Shown: one piece after another, positions 42,201 through 50,760 of the stretch
Position numbering within the stretch: the first letter of the stretch is position 1
How the letters are laid out: each line of letters begins with the position of its first letter
Assembly (NCBI RefSeq): GCF_019049325.1
Contig: NZ_JAGMUO010000017.1
Coordinates: 1 to 64,000 of the forward strand
DNA from: Streptomyces sp. AC512_CC834
GTDB lineage: Bacteria; Actinomycetota; Actinomycetes; Streptomycetales; Streptomycetaceae
Direction: 5' to 3'
DNA: 64,000 nucleotides
The notes under the pieces: generated by a model
Databases searched by the model: none
The model's input: the letters and a program-made list of their open reading frames with translations, nothing else
What the model was told of the DNA's origin: nothing
Program-made: the position numbers and the translations under genes

Positions 42201-42234
42201 GAGCCACTTGTGTTTCTGTGCCTTGTCCGGGCCG

Positions 42235-42402
42235 TCAGGCGGCCGTCTCGGACTCCTCGGCCGGCTTGCGGTGGCGGCCCTGCGGACTCGCCACCACCTC
42301 CTGGCTGGAGACCGGCCCGCGGTGCTTGCCGTGGCCGGTGTCGGTCTCGGGAACGTCGGCACCGGCGGCCTGGATCGGCTGGGTCGTGCTGGCGTCGTTC
42401 AT
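42235..42402 (-). CDS. Small basic protein with HGKHR/GRHRK repeats
   Basis: A 55-residue open frame on the minus strand reads MNDASTTQPIQAAGADVPET, DTGHGKHRGPVSSQEVVASP, QGRHRKPAEESETAA. It carries two similar basic motifs (HGKHRGP and QGRHRKPA) and is otherwise polar and disordered. Its coordinates, the terminator directly after the stop and the separate upstream region support a real gene although it is too short for standard prediction. There is no Shine-Dalgarno sequence at the ATG; upstream AGGAAAG precedes a four-codon ORF (MLTG-stop) ending 19 bp before. I recall similar short proteins in Streptomyces, but no function is known to me. Confidence 0.6.
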   Translation of the reverse strand: MNDASTTQPIQAAGADVPETDTGHGKHRGPVSSQEVVASPQGRHRKPAEESETAA

Positions 42403-42499
42403 CGGAAGGAATTCACCCCGTCAACATGATCTTTCCTACAGCCGGGTGAGTCTAACCGGCACACCTCGGGCCGAATCCAGGCGGCCACGCCAACCGGGA

Positions 42500-43753
42500 C
42501 TACTTCGTTACAAGCCGTGCCAGCGGGGCCTGTTGCAGCGGTACGGGGCGCGGTGGAGCGGATGTCGAAGCGTCTGCCGTGTCCGGTTCGCCGGACCCGC
42601 CCGGAGCTGATTCCTCCGTACCCCCCACATCCCCCACATCCCCCACACCTTCCACAACCTCCGCATCCCACGCATCCGCAGTGCGCTCGTCGTCACCCGC
42701 GTCGGGTGCGGCCAGCCGGGCCACCCCGCACGGCAACTGCGGTGTGGAGCACGGCAGACGCAGTTCCCCCTCCGGGGTCCACAGTCCGGCGCCCGTCAAC
42801 CACCCCTCGGGCGCCGGAAGGTGCCGCACCTGCCGCTCGGCGGGCCGCCACACACCGACCCAACTGCCGAACGCGCCGTCCACCCGCAGCGCCACCGCGC
42901 AGCGTTCCGGGGTCAGCACCTGCCCCGGCTGGATCGCGAACGGCGTCACGACGCAGTCCGGCAGCCGCAGGCACTCCGGGAAGCGCACCGGCAGCGTGCT
43001 GCCCAGGACCCCCCAGCCGAGCCGTTCGTGCCCCGGCGAGGGGGCGTCCGAGCGGATCAGCACCAGCCCGCTGTCGGGGTCGGCCAGCAGTATCCGGTCG
43101 TCACTGTCCGCGGCGATCTGGAGCAGCGGCGACACCTCGCCGCCCCGCTCCAGGTCCACCACGACCGCCTTGGTGCGCCCGCCGGTCTCCCGGTCCACGG
43201 CCAGTATCCGGCCCGTACGGTCCAGCCAGGCCCCGCCCGAGCAGCGGCCCGGGATCTCGGCGAGCCGCTCGGGCCCGAAGGCGCCGCCGGCGACCTGCCA
43301 CAGCACCGTCGAGCGCGGGCCCACCGCGAGGGCGTACGCCCGCTCGCCGTCCGGGGCCGGCGGCAGCAGCCGCAGCCCGGTGGTGTCCGCCGGGCACTCG
43401 ACCGCGCCGAGGGCCAGCTCGCCGGTGCCGGGTCCGGTCGGGTACAGCAGCGAGAAGACGTGCCGGCCCGCCGTGAGGCGGTGGATCAGGACCCGCCCGT
43501 CGCCCATCGGCTGCACCTCGGTGCCGGGCTCCTCGGGCTGGTTGCCCGGCAGCGGCACCGCGTACGGCTCGGGTCCGTCCAGGGTCCAGCGCTCCGGATA
43601 CCAGGAGTCCCCGTTGTTCCCCCCGCTCTCCCCGCTTCCCCCGCGCCGGGTGAGGCGCGCGGCATAGGCGCCCTCCGCGGTGATGCTGCAGCCCGCCCTC
43701 GGGGCCCCGTCGCTCCCGGGGTCCGCCGAAGACTCGATCGCACAGGCCGTCAT
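42500..43753 (-). CDS. Hypothetical beta-propeller-like protein
   Basis: A 417-residue protein without signal peptide or membrane helix. Repeating segments with a D-x-x-G-R-x-L-x-V pattern (WLDRTGRILAVDRETGGRTK; ILLADPDSGLVLIRSD; YALAVGPRSTVLWQVAGG) suggest a beta-propeller, perhaps WD40-like. The stretch EVVEGVGDVGDVGGTEESAP comes from a ccccacatc-type DNA repeat and is a flexible acidic linker before a Pro/Thr-rich tail. The ATG at 43753 is used. No catalytic residues can be named. The gene is divergent from the Nif3 operon. Confidence 0.7.
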   Translation of the reverse strand: MTACAIESSADPGSDGAPRAGCSITAEGAYAARLTRRGGSGESGGNNGDSWYPERWTLDGPEPYAVPLPGNQPEEPGTEVQPMGDGRVLIHRLTAGRHVFSLLYPTGPGTGELALGAVECPADTTGLRLLPPAPDGERAYALAVGPRSTVLWQVAGGAFGPERLAEIPGRCSGGAWLDRTGRILAVDRETGGRTKAVVVDLERGGEVSPLLQIAADSDDRILLADPDSGLVLIRSDAPSPGHERLGWGVLGSTLPVRFPECLRLPDCVVTPFAIQPGQVLTPERCAVALRVDGAFGSWVGVWRPAERQVRHLPAPEGWLTGAGLWTPEGELRLPCSTPQLPCGVARLAAPDAGDDERTADAWDAEVVEGVGDVGDVGGTEESAPGGSGEPDTADASTSAPPRPVPLQQAPLARLVTK

Positions 43754-43916
43754 CGTTCGGTCACCTCCGGCGACGAAGCTAGTTTTCGCACGCACGGGCG
43801 GGGGACCTGCGACGGCCCCCATCACACATACGTGTGGCACAGGAACGATTCGCCTGAGGGGAGGGCGGGGTGTGTGCTGTGCCGGACGGGACCGGGGCCA
43901 CCGCGGTGCACGGCGC

Positions 43917-43945
43917 ACGCCGCCGGTACACACGCCGCCGGTACA
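43917..43945. repeat. 14-bp direct repeat upstream of the Nif3 gene
   Basis: ACGCCGCCGGTACA occurs at 43917 and again at 43932 (15-bp period). It is 33-60 bp before the Nif3 start and may be an activator or repressor site. Confidence 0.6.
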
Positions 43946-43977
43946 ACGGCACAGAACCTCCAGGTAGCCTTGCAGGC

Positions 43978-44862
43978 GTGCCCCGTCTGTCAGAAGTCAT
44001 CGCCGCGCTGGACAACCTGTGGCCCGCCGAGCGGGCCGAGGCCTGGGACGCGGTCGGCACCGTCGTGGGCGACCCCGACCAGGAGGTCTCCCGGGTCCTG
44101 TTCGCCGTGGACCCCGTGCAGGAGATCGCCGACGAGGCGGTGAAGCTGGGCGCCGACCTGCTCGTCACCCACCACCCGCTGTATCTGCGGGGGACGACGA
44201 CGGTCGCCGCCTCCACCTTCAAGGGCCGCGTGGTGCACACGCTCATCAAGAACGACGTCGCCCTGCACGTCGCCCACACCAACGCCGACTCCGCCGACCC
44301 GGGCGTCTCCGACGCGCTGGCCGGCGCCCTCGACCTGCGCGTCGTACGGCCCCTGGTGCCGGACCCGACCGACCCGGACGGGCGTCGGGGCCTCGGCAGG
44401 GTGTGCGAGACGGAGCATCCGCTGACCGTCCGCGAGTTGGCCGCCCGCGCCGCCGAGCGGCTCCCCGCCACCGCGCAGGGCATCCGCGTCGCCGGCGACC
44501 CGGAGGCGACCGTGCGCACGGTCGCCGTCAGCGGCGGCTCCGGCGACAGCCTCTTCGATCACGTACGGGCGGCCGGCGTCGACGCCTTCCTCACCGCGGA
44601 CCTGCGCCACCACCCCGTCTCGGAGTTCACCGCGGACCGCGCTCACCGCGCTCACCGCGCCCACCGTCCCCTCGCGCTGCTCGACGCGGCGCACTGGGCC
44701 ACCGAGTGGCCCTGGTGCGAGCTGGGCGCGGCCCAGCTCGACGAAGTCTCCGACCGTAACGGCTGGGACCTCAGGGTCCACGTCTCCAAGACGGTCACCG
44801 ACCCCTGGACCGCCCACGCGGCGTCCACCCCGACCTCTAACGCATTGGGAGCCCCCAACTGA
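43978..44862 (+). CDS. Nif3-like dinuclear metal center protein
   Basis: A 294-residue member of the NIF3/YbgI family, toroidal proteins with two metal ions. Key parts are DLLVTHHPLYLRGTTTVAAS (two His ligands), VALHVAHTNADSADPGVSD (His and Asp), and the late LALLDAAHWATEWPWCE (His and Glu). The activity is debated (GTP cyclohydrolase-like or hydrolase). An RAHRAHRAHR insert arises from a triple gctcaccgc repeat. The GTG at 43978 follows TAGCCT (43965-43970), a -10-like element only 7 nt away, so the transcript may be leaderless. It heads a coupled three-gene operon. Confidence 0.93.
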   Translation: MPRLSEVIAALDNLWPAERAEAWDAVGTVVGDPDQEVSRVLFAVDPVQEIADEAVKLGADLLVTHHPLYLRGTTTVAASTFKGRVVHTLIKNDVALHVAHTNADSADPGVSDALAGALDLRVVRPLVPDPTDPDGRRGLGRVCETEHPLTVRELAARAAERLPATAQGIRVAGDPEATVRTVAVSGGSGDSLFDHVRAAGVDAFLTADLRHHPVSEFTADRAHRAHRAHRPLALLDAAHWATEWPWCELGAAQLDEVSDRNGWDLRVHVSKTVTDPWTAHAASTPTSNALGAPN

Positions 44863-45602
44863 AAGCCGCGCCCGCCGACCAGATCCGACTCCTCGACGTG
44901 CAGGGCCTCGACACGCGTCTTCAGCAGCTCGAGCACAAGCGCCGGTCCCTGCCCGAGCACGCCGAGATCGAGTCGCTGACCAAGGACCTCACCCAGCTCC
45001 GTGACCTGCTCGTGGCCGCGCAGACCGAGGAGAGCGACTGCGCCCGCGAGCAGACCAAGGCCGAGCAGGACGTGGACCAGGTGCGCCGGCGTGCCGGCCG
45101 CGACCAGCAGCGCCTGGACTCCGGCGCCGTCACCTCCCCGAAGGACCTGGAGAACCTCCAGCGCGAGATCGCCTCCCTCGCCAAGCGGCAGGGCGACCTC
45201 GAGGACGTCGTCCTGGAGGTGATGGAGCGCCGCGAGTCCGCGCAGGAGCGGGTCGCCGAGCTGACCGAGCGGGTCGGCTCCGTCCAGGGGAAGACCGACG
45301 ACGCCGCCGCGCGCCGCGACGCGGCCGTGGAGGAGCTGGACGCCGAGGCCGCCTCGGTGACCAAGGAGCGCGAGGTCATCGCGGGCTCCGTCCCCGACGA
45401 CCTGCTGAAGCTCTACGGCAAGCTGCGCGAGCAGCAGGGCGGCGTCGGTGCGGCCAAGCTGTACCAGCGCAGTTGCCAGGGATGCCGCCAGGAGCTGGCG
45501 ATCACCGAGCTGAGCGAGATCCGTTCGGCGGCGCCCGACACGGTCGTACGCTGCGAGAACTGCCGCCGCATCCTGGTGCGTACGGCCGACTCCGGGCTGT
45601 GA
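44859..45602 (+). CDS. C4-type zinc-ribbon protein with coiled coil (CT398-like)
   Basis: A 247-residue protein. A long coiled coil covers residues 10-180 (LQQLEHKRRSLPEHAEIESL, QREIASLAKRQGDLEDVVLE), followed by a zinc ribbon with CQGCRQEL and VRCENCRRILV (four Cys). The family binds nucleic acid or sigma-related partners in other bacteria; in Streptomyces it is part of a conserved operon with Nif3 and RNase HI. The likely start is the CTG at 44859, 7 bp after GGGAG and overlapping the Nif3 stop (CTGA); the next start in frame (GTG 44898) would remove the conserved AAPADQIRLLDVQ opening. Confidence 0.88.
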   Translation: MKAAPADQIRLLDVQGLDTRLQQLEHKRRSLPEHAEIESLTKDLTQLRDLLVAAQTEESDCAREQTKAEQDVDQVRRRAGRDQQRLDSGAVTSPKDLENLQREIASLAKRQGDLEDVVLEVMERRESAQERVAELTERVGSVQGKTDDAAARRDAAVEELDAEAASVTKEREVIAGSVPDDLLKLYGKLREQQGGVGAAKLYQRSCQGCRQELAITELSEIRSAAPDTVVRCENCRRILVRTADSGL

Positions 45603-47086
45603 CCGCTCCCGCGCGGGAGTTCGTCGTCGAGGCCGACGGCGGGTCGCGGGGCAACCCGGGGCCCGCGGGCTACGGAGCGGTGGTCCTGGACCCGGCGACG
45701 GGGGAGGCCCTCGTCGAGGCCGCCGAGTACCTCGGGGTCGTCACGAACAACGTGGCCGAGTACCGGGGTCTGCTGGCCGGCCTGCGCGCCGCGAAGGAAC
45801 TGGACCCGGACGCGGCCGTGCACGTACGGATGGACTCCAAGCTCGTCGTCGAGCAGATGTCAGGCCGCTGGAAGATCAAGCACCCCGACATGAAGCCGCT
45901 GGCGGCCGAGGCGGCGCGCGTCTTCCCACCGGGGCGCGTGACGTACGAGTGGATCCCCCGCGCGCACAACAAGCACGCCGACCGCCTGGCCAACGAGGCG
46001 ATGGACGCGGGGGCGCGCGGCGAGCAGTGGTCGGCGTCGACGTCGACGGCGGAACTGGACACGGGCGGTGCCGCGGGACGCGCCGTCCGGGCCCGCCGTA
46101 CCGGGGGTGAGCCGAGCGCGGCTCCTGCCGGGACCGGGGCCGGGACCGGGACCGGAGCGGGGTCCGGAGGCGGTACCGGCGTGGAGGCCGCCGCCGGCGA
46201 TGACCCTGCCGCGGCCGCCCCCGACGCGGGGGCCGTCGACCTGGCCGGCCTCGGTGACCGCGGCGGTGCCGCCGAGGACGAGCGCGTCGCACAGGCGGCC
46301 GGGACCGCGCCGCCTGGCACGTGGTCACGCGACACTGACACCGACACCGTCGCTGAGACCTCGACCTCGGCCTCGGCCTCGACCTTGGCCTCGACCTCGG
46401 CCGACGCCGACGTGCGGGCCGCGAAGACCGTGGCCTCGCCCGGCTGGGGACCCCCCGACATGGGCGCCCCCGCCACCTTCGTCCTCCTGCGGCACGGCGA
46501 GACGCCACTCACCCCCCAGAAGCGGTTCTCCGGGAGCGGCGGCAGCGATCCGTCCCTGTCGTCCGTCGGCCGGGAGCAGGCCGAGAAGGTCGCCGCGAGC
46601 CTCGCCCGGCGCGGCACGATCGAGGCGGTCGTCGCCTCGCCCCTGGCCCGTACCCGCGAGACCGCGGGCATCGTCGCAGCGCGCCTCGGTCTGCGGGTGG
46701 CGATCGAGGAGGGGCTGCGGGAGACCGACTTCGGCGCGTGGGAGGGGCTCAGCTTCGGCGAGGTGCGCGAGCGGTACCCCGACGACCTGGCCGCCTGGCT
46801 GGCCTCCCCGGACGCGGAACCGACCGGCGGCGGCGAGAGCTTCGCGGCCACCGGCGCCCGGATCGCCGCCACCCGGGACAAACTGGTCACGGCCTACGCG
46901 GGCCGCACGGTGCTGCTGGTCTCCCACGTGACGCCGATCAAGACGTTCCTGCGACTCGCCCTGGGCGCGCCGCCCGAGTCGCTGTTCCGGATGGAACTGT
47001 CGGCGGCGTCGCTGTCGGCGGTGGCGTACTACGCGGACGGCAACGCGAGCGTCCGCCTGTTCAACGAGACGTCCCACCTGCGCTGA
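45599..47086 (+). CDS. Bifunctional RNase HI / histidine phosphatase (CobC-like)
   Basis: A 495-residue fusion. Residues 1-140 are RNase HI with all four acids: FVVEADGGSRGNPGPAGYGA (Asp), NNVAEYRGLLAGL (Glu), RMDSKLVVEQM (Asp) and NKHADRLANEAM (Asp). Residues 140-280 form a Thr/Gly/Ala spacer, partly repetitive and variable. Residues 285-495 are a phosphoglycerate-mutase-like phosphatase: FVLLRHGETPLTPQ (His and Arg), ETDFGAWEGLSFGEV (Glu) and LLVSHVTPIKTFL (second His). In other actinobacteria this fusion hydrolyses RNA:DNA hybrids and alpha-ribazole phosphate. GTG 45599 overlaps the previous stop. It overlaps eda by 26 bp. Confidence 0.95.
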   Translation: MTAPAREFVVEADGGSRGNPGPAGYGAVVLDPATGEALVEAAEYLGVVTNNVAEYRGLLAGLRAAKELDPDAAVHVRMDSKLVVEQMSGRWKIKHPDMKPLAAEAARVFPPGRVTYEWIPRAHNKHADRLANEAMDAGARGEQWSASTSTAELDTGGAAGRAVRARRTGGEPSAAPAGTGAGTGTGAGSGGGTGVEAAAGDDPAAAAPDAGAVDLAGLGDRGGAAEDERVAQAAGTAPPGTWSRDTDTDTVAETSTSASASTLASTSADADVRAAKTVASPGWGPPDMGAPATFVLLRHGETPLTPQKRFSGSGGSDPSLSSVGREQAEKVAASLARRGTIEAVVASPLARTRETAGIVAARLGLRVAIEEGLRETDFGAWEGLSFGEVRERYPDDLAAWLASPDAEPTGGGESFAATGARIAATRDKLVTAYAGRTVLLVSHVTPIKTFLRLALGAPPESLFRMELSAASLSAVAYYADGNASVRLFNETSHLR

Positions 47087-47720
47087 GCGCCGCCGCCGCA
47101 CGGGCCAGGGCCTCCACCCGCCCCCAGTCCCGGTCGGCCACCGCGTCCTTCGGCAGCATCCAACTGCCCCCGACGCAGCCGACGTTGGGCAGCGCCAGAT
47201 ACTCCGGAGCGGAGGCCGGACCGATGCCGCCGGTCGGGCAGAAGCGAGCCTGCGGCAGCGGCGCGGCGAGCGCCTTGAGGTAGGCGGTGCCGCCCGCGGC
47301 CTCGGCGGGGAAGAACTTCATCTCCCGCACCCCGCGCTCCAGCAGCGCCACCACCTCCGACGTCGTCGACACCCCCGGCAGGAACGGCACCCCGGACGCC
47401 CGCATCGCCTCCAGCAGCACGTCCGTCCACCCCGGGCTGACCAGGAACCGCGCCCCGGCCGCCACGACCTCCCCGACCTGCTCCGCCGTGATGACCGTGC
47501 CCGCCCCGACCACCGCGCCCGGCACCTCACCGGCGATTGCCCGGATCGCGTCGAGGACGACCGGCGTCCGCAGCGTCACCTCGATCGCGGGCAGCCCACC
47601 GGCGACGAGCGCCCTGGCGAGCGGCACGGCGTCGGCGGGGTCGTCGACGACCACGACGGGCACGACGGGCGCGAGATCCAGCACCGAGGCGGCGGGGGAG
47701 GAGGGCAGCGGAGAACTCAT
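47061..47720 (-). CDS. eda: 2-keto-3-deoxy-6-phosphogluconate / 4-hydroxy-2-oxoglutarate aldolase
   Basis: A 219-residue class I aldolase of the KDPG/KHG family. AIEVTLRTPVVLDAI carries the conserved Glu and Arg, GAGTVITAEQVGEVVAAGAR the phosphate loop, FLVSPGWTDVLLEAM the S-P region, and VREMKFFPAEAAGGTAYLKA the Schiff-base Lys. FCPTGGIGPASAPEYLALPN follows. It cleaves KDPG to pyruvate and glyceraldehyde-3-phosphate or KHG to pyruvate and glyoxylate. It stands alone, without edd, between the RNase HI and yaaA genes. Confidence 0.94.
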   Translation of the reverse strand: MSSPLPSSPAASVLDLAPVVPVVVVDDPADAVPLARALVAGGLPAIEVTLRTPVVLDAIRAIAGEVPGAVVGAGTVITAEQVGEVVAAGARFLVSPGWTDVLLEAMRASGVPFLPGVSTTSEVVALLERGVREMKFFPAEAAGGTAYLKALAAPLPQARFCPTGGIGPASAPEYLALPNVGCVGGSWMLPKDAVADRDWGRVEALARAAAALSAGGTSR

Positions 47721-47801
47721 GACGTCATCGTGCCGCCGAAACGCACTCTCTGCAATCACCGTTGCAGCAAGTGCAATGGCAGGATCGGCAGGTCAGTGGA
47801 G

Positions 47802-48590
47802 TCAGTGGACCTCGTCCACGAGCACGTCCAGCGCCCACGGCCTCCCCGCCCTCGCGGGCGCCGCCGCCTCCACCTCGTACCCCAGGGCCCGCAGCGCCTC
47901 CACCAGCTCCGCCGGCCCCTCGGGGGCGGTCCCGGACGCCAGCAGACTCCGTACGATCCGCCCCTTGGTCGCCTTGTTGAAGTGGCTGACCACCTTCCGG
48001 GTCGGCGCGTGCAGCACCCGCACGGTCGCGGTCCGTGAGGCGACCTCGCCCTTCGGTTTCCAGGCCGCCGCGTACGCCGCCGAACGCAGGTCGAGGACCA
48101 GCCCGCCCCCGGCCCCGGCCGCAGCCGGCAGCACCTCGGCCATCGGCGCCCGCCAGTGCGCGCCCAGCGCCCCGAGCCCGGGCAGCTTCACGCCCATCGA
48201 GCACCGGTAGGAGGGAATCCGGTCGGTCACCCGTACCGCACCCCACAGCCCCGAGAACACCAGCAGCGACCTGGCTGCCCGCCTCTTGGCGGCCGCGTCG
48301 AGGGAGGCCAGGTCCAGGGCGTCGTACAGCACACCGGTGTAGATCTCGCCGGCCGGACGCGCTCCCGCCGTCAGCAGCTCCACGTTCTTGGCGACCTCGC
48401 CGCGCAGCCCCTCGCTCAGCCCGAGCACCTCGCGCGCCTTCTCCTCGTCACCGGCGCACAGCTCGACCAACTCGCCGAGGACGGCCTCCCGGGCCGCGGT
48501 GAGCCCCGGCAGGGACAGCGACCCGGTCTTCAGCGGGGCGCCCCGGCCGGACGCGGCCTTCCCCTCGGACGGCGGCAGCAGGACAAGCAC
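47802..48590 (-). CDS. yaaA: Peroxide-stress protein YaaA (DUF328)
   Basis: A 262-residue cytosolic protein of the YaaA/DUF328 family. The family pattern is visible: VLLPPSEGKAASGRGAP at the N-terminus, then RSLLVFSGLWGAVRVTDRIP (W/G and D-x-I-x-x-Y region), LDLRSAAYAAAWKPKGEVAS, and VVSHFNKATKGRIVRSLLAS with the conserved H-x-N-K-x-x-K-G. In E. coli the protein limits free iron during peroxide stress and has DNA-binding activity. The GTG at 48590 has AAGGAG upstream at suitable distance. An open frame extends upstream but includes no other good start. Confidence 0.93.
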   Translation of the reverse strand: MLVLLPPSEGKAASGRGAPLKTGSLSLPGLTAAREAVLGELVELCAGDEEKAREVLGLSEGLRGEVAKNVELLTAGARPAGEIYTGVLYDALDLASLDAAAKRRAARSLLVFSGLWGAVRVTDRIPSYRCSMGVKLPGLGALGAHWRAPMAEVLPAAAGAGGGLVLDLRSAAYAAAWKPKGEVASRTATVRVLHAPTRKVVSHFNKATKGRIVRSLLASGTAPEGPAELVEALRALGYEVEAAAPARAGRPWALDVLVDEVH

Positions 48591-48633
48591 ACGTACTCCT
48601 TCACTCCGAGCTCCCAGGCTCCAGGGCTCCTGG

Positions 48634-49251
48634 TCAGGGTACGGCGTACCCCTCCCGCGCCTGCCTGACGGCCCGTACGAGACCGTCGGCGTCGTCGGCG
48701 TGACAGCGCACCACGCGGACCTCGCGCCGCCGCCCGAAGAAGGTGACGTGGGTGACGGGCTCGGCGAGCTCGACGGTGACGGAGGTCTGCGCGCCCACGG
48801 CGAGATCCAACGCGCCCTCGGCCCGCTCGTGCGTCGCGCGCAGCTCACGCCGGACGGAGGCGATCCGCTCCAGCGGTATCCGTACGTCGACGTGGACGGC
48901 CCGGCGGATCCGCAGCGTCCCGGCGGCCGGGTCCAGGACGTGCGGCCGGACCACGGACGCGGCGTGCAGCCCGACCACGACCACGACCGTGTACACGTCC
49001 AGGACCAGCACCACGTGGTGCACCGTGGGCCAGTCCCGCAGCAGCACGGACATCATCACGGACTCGACGACACACACGAACGCGAACCCGGACATCATCG
49101 CGCCCTGCCCCCGCGCGTACCCGAAGACGGACCCGTCGGCCACCGCCCCGTGGGTCCGCCGGGCCGCCCACAGCCACAGGCTCACCAACAGCCGCAGCTC
49201 GTGCCGTACCAGAAGGTGGGGGACCGTGAGGAAGGACGACCGGCCCTTCAT
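48634..49251 (-). CDS. Membrane protein with PH-like C-terminal domain
   Basis: A 205-residue protein. Two hydrophobic segments, MMSGFAFVCVVESVMMSVLL and HHVVLVLDVYTVVVVVGLHA, are followed by a beta-rich domain with AGTLRIRRAVHVDVRIPLER and SVTVELAEPVTHVTFFGRRR. The phrase RIPLERIASVRRELR resembles bacterial PH (bPH) domains. It begins inside the stop of the MerR gene (4-bp overlap), so the two are one operon and the regulator probably controls it. Transport or signalling role not defined. Confidence 0.78.
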   Translation of the reverse strand: MKGRSSFLTVPHLLVRHELRLLVSLWLWAARRTHGAVADGSVFGYARGQGAMMSGFAFVCVVESVMMSVLLRDWPTVHHVVLVLDVYTVVVVVGLHAASVVRPHVLDPAAGTLRIRRAVHVDVRIPLERIASVRRELRATHERAEGALDLAVGAQTSVTVELAEPVTHVTFFGRRREVRVVRCHADDADGLVRAVRQAREGYAVP

Positions 49252-50009
49252 GGCCGCAGCTCCCGCGAGACGATCTCCATGGCCCGCCGGATCGCCGCCG
49301 CCTGCCCCGGCGCGAAGTCGGCGTACATGGCGCGCAGGATCCCGTGCCCGGAATCGAGTTCGACGCCCTCCGCGGGCAGCAGCTCCGCGGGGATGCAGTC
49401 GGCGAGCGCCCGCGCGGCCCCGGCCACGCGGGGATCGTCGGCCCCGGCGTCCGCCAGCTCGTCGAGCAGGGCGTACGCCTGGTGGGCGCGCGCCACCGCC
49501 CCCGGTGAGTCGAGGGCGCCGCGCAGCGCCGCCAGCAGCCCCTCCCGCGCCTCCGGCGGCACGGTGCTCTCCATCATCGCCAGCATCTCCCGGTCCCGAA
49601 GGGCCATCGGCGAGCCGGACACGTCCCCCATCCCGGCGAACAGCGCGGCCAGCTCCGGCGAGACGGGCCCCTCGGGCGGCAGCCCGCCCTCCGCCTCCAG
49701 CAGCGCCCGCAGCCGCGCCCGGCGGTCCCGGATCGCCGCCTCCTGCCTCGCCAGATCCGCGTCCAGCTCCGCCAGCACCTCGGCCAGCTCCTTCCCGGCC
49801 TCGTCCGCCAGCACGTCCCGCACCTCGGCAAGACCGAGCCCCAACTCGGTCAGCCGCCTGATCCGGGCCAGTACGACGACGTGCCGCAGGGTGTACGTCC
49901 GGTACCCGTTGGCCAGCCGCTCCGGCTCGGGCAGCAGGCCCTGGTGGTGGTAGTGCCGCACGGTCCGCGTGGTGACGCCGACGACGTCGGCGAGTTCTCC
50001 GATCCGCAT
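49248..50009 (-). CDS. MerR-family transcriptional regulator
   Basis: A 253-residue regulator. The N-terminal HTH and wing are MRIGELADVVGVTTRTVRHY HHQGLL-type sequence with NGYRTYTLRHVVVLARIRRL; the coiled-coil dimer helix is LAEVLAELDADLARQEAAIR. The long C-terminal domain (residues 125-253, e.g. MALRDREMLAMMESTVPPEA) has no cysteines and resembles the TipA-like or multidrug-sensing MerR proteins. It likely activates its own operon, as MerR proteins do with an extended spacer promoter. The start ATG is at 50009. Confidence 0.92.
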   Translation of the reverse strand: MRIGELADVVGVTTRTVRHYHHQGLLPEPERLANGYRTYTLRHVVVLARIRRLTELGLGLAEVRDVLADEAGKELAEVLAELDADLARQEAAIRDRRARLRALLEAEGGLPPEGPVSPELAALFAGMGDVSGSPMALRDREMLAMMESTVPPEAREGLLAALRGALDSPGAVARAHQAYALLDELADAGADDPRVAGAARALADCIPAELLPAEGVELDSGHGILRAMYADFAPGQAAAIRRAMEIVSRELRP

Positions 50010-50149
50010 GGCCCCAGTAGAAACGTTGACGTTGCGACAGGGTCAAGCGGCCACGATCGAGGGAAGGTTTTCCACGCTCACGCACCACGTGAGCCGGCTG
50101 CCCCAACATGGCGAGTCAAGGAGTCAAGGACGGAAGGGACGGCCGCGCG

Positions 50150-50716
50150 ATGACACATGACCCGATCACGCAGAAGCTGCTCGTGGACTGGTTCGTCGAT
50201 CTCGAGACTCCCCTGGGTTTCAGGGCGGAACTCGTCGAGGGGGAGTTCGTCCTGACGCCGCCGCCGGACGGAAACCACGAACACCACATCAGCCGGATCG
50301 TGGGCCAGGTGTACAGGCGGTCCCGGACCGACATGCAGTTCTCCGGCCACAAAGGCCTGATTTTGAAGAGGGCGAAGGGCCGTCCCCTGGACCACGTGAT
50401 CCCAGACGGCACGTTCGCCCCCAGCGCGCTTCGGCCGTACCGAGGTGCCGCTCCCTGGATGCCCTGCGAAGGAGTCGCCCTGACGCTGGAAGTGACGTCG
50501 CCGACACCGCACACCAACCGCGTGACCAAGCGCCGGTGCTATGCGCGCGGTGGCGTACCCCTCTACCTGCTCGTCGACCGCGAAGCCTCCTCGATCACGC
50601 TGTTCAGCACCCCGGAGAAGGACGACTACCGAGAGCACCGCACCAGCCCCTTCGGCAAGCCACTCACCCTCCCCGCCCCCTTCTCCTTCGACCTGGACAC
50701 CACCGACTTCCTCTGA
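50150..50716 (+). CDS. Uma2-family endonuclease-like protein
   Basis: A 188-residue protein of the Uma2/DUF820 family with a restriction-endonuclease-like fold. Conserved parts are RAELVEGEFVLTPPPDGNH (Glu), the late VIPDGTFAP (P-D), VALTLEVTSPTPHTNRVTKR (Glu-x-x-S with following Lys/Arg) and YARGGVPLYLLVDREASSIT (Y-x-x-x-G-V-P-x-Y-W/L-L-V-D). These are the PD-(D/E)XK-like core. The biological target of the family is unknown; many Streptomyces carry dozens of copies. The ATG at 50150 is chosen over 50108 because of the GGAAGGGAC ribosome-binding site. Confidence 0.88.
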   Translation: MTHDPITQKLLVDWFVDLETPLGFRAELVEGEFVLTPPPDGNHEHHISRIVGQVYRRSRTDMQFSGHKGLILKRAKGRPLDHVIPDGTFAPSALRPYRGAAPWMPCEGVALTLEVTSPTPHTNRVTKRRCYARGGVPLYLLVDREASSITLFSTPEKDDYREHRTSPFGKPLTLPAPFSFDLDTTDFL

Positions 50717-50760
50717 GCCCGTCCGGAAGCCACCCCCGCGCCCGGTACCATGGTCCACAC

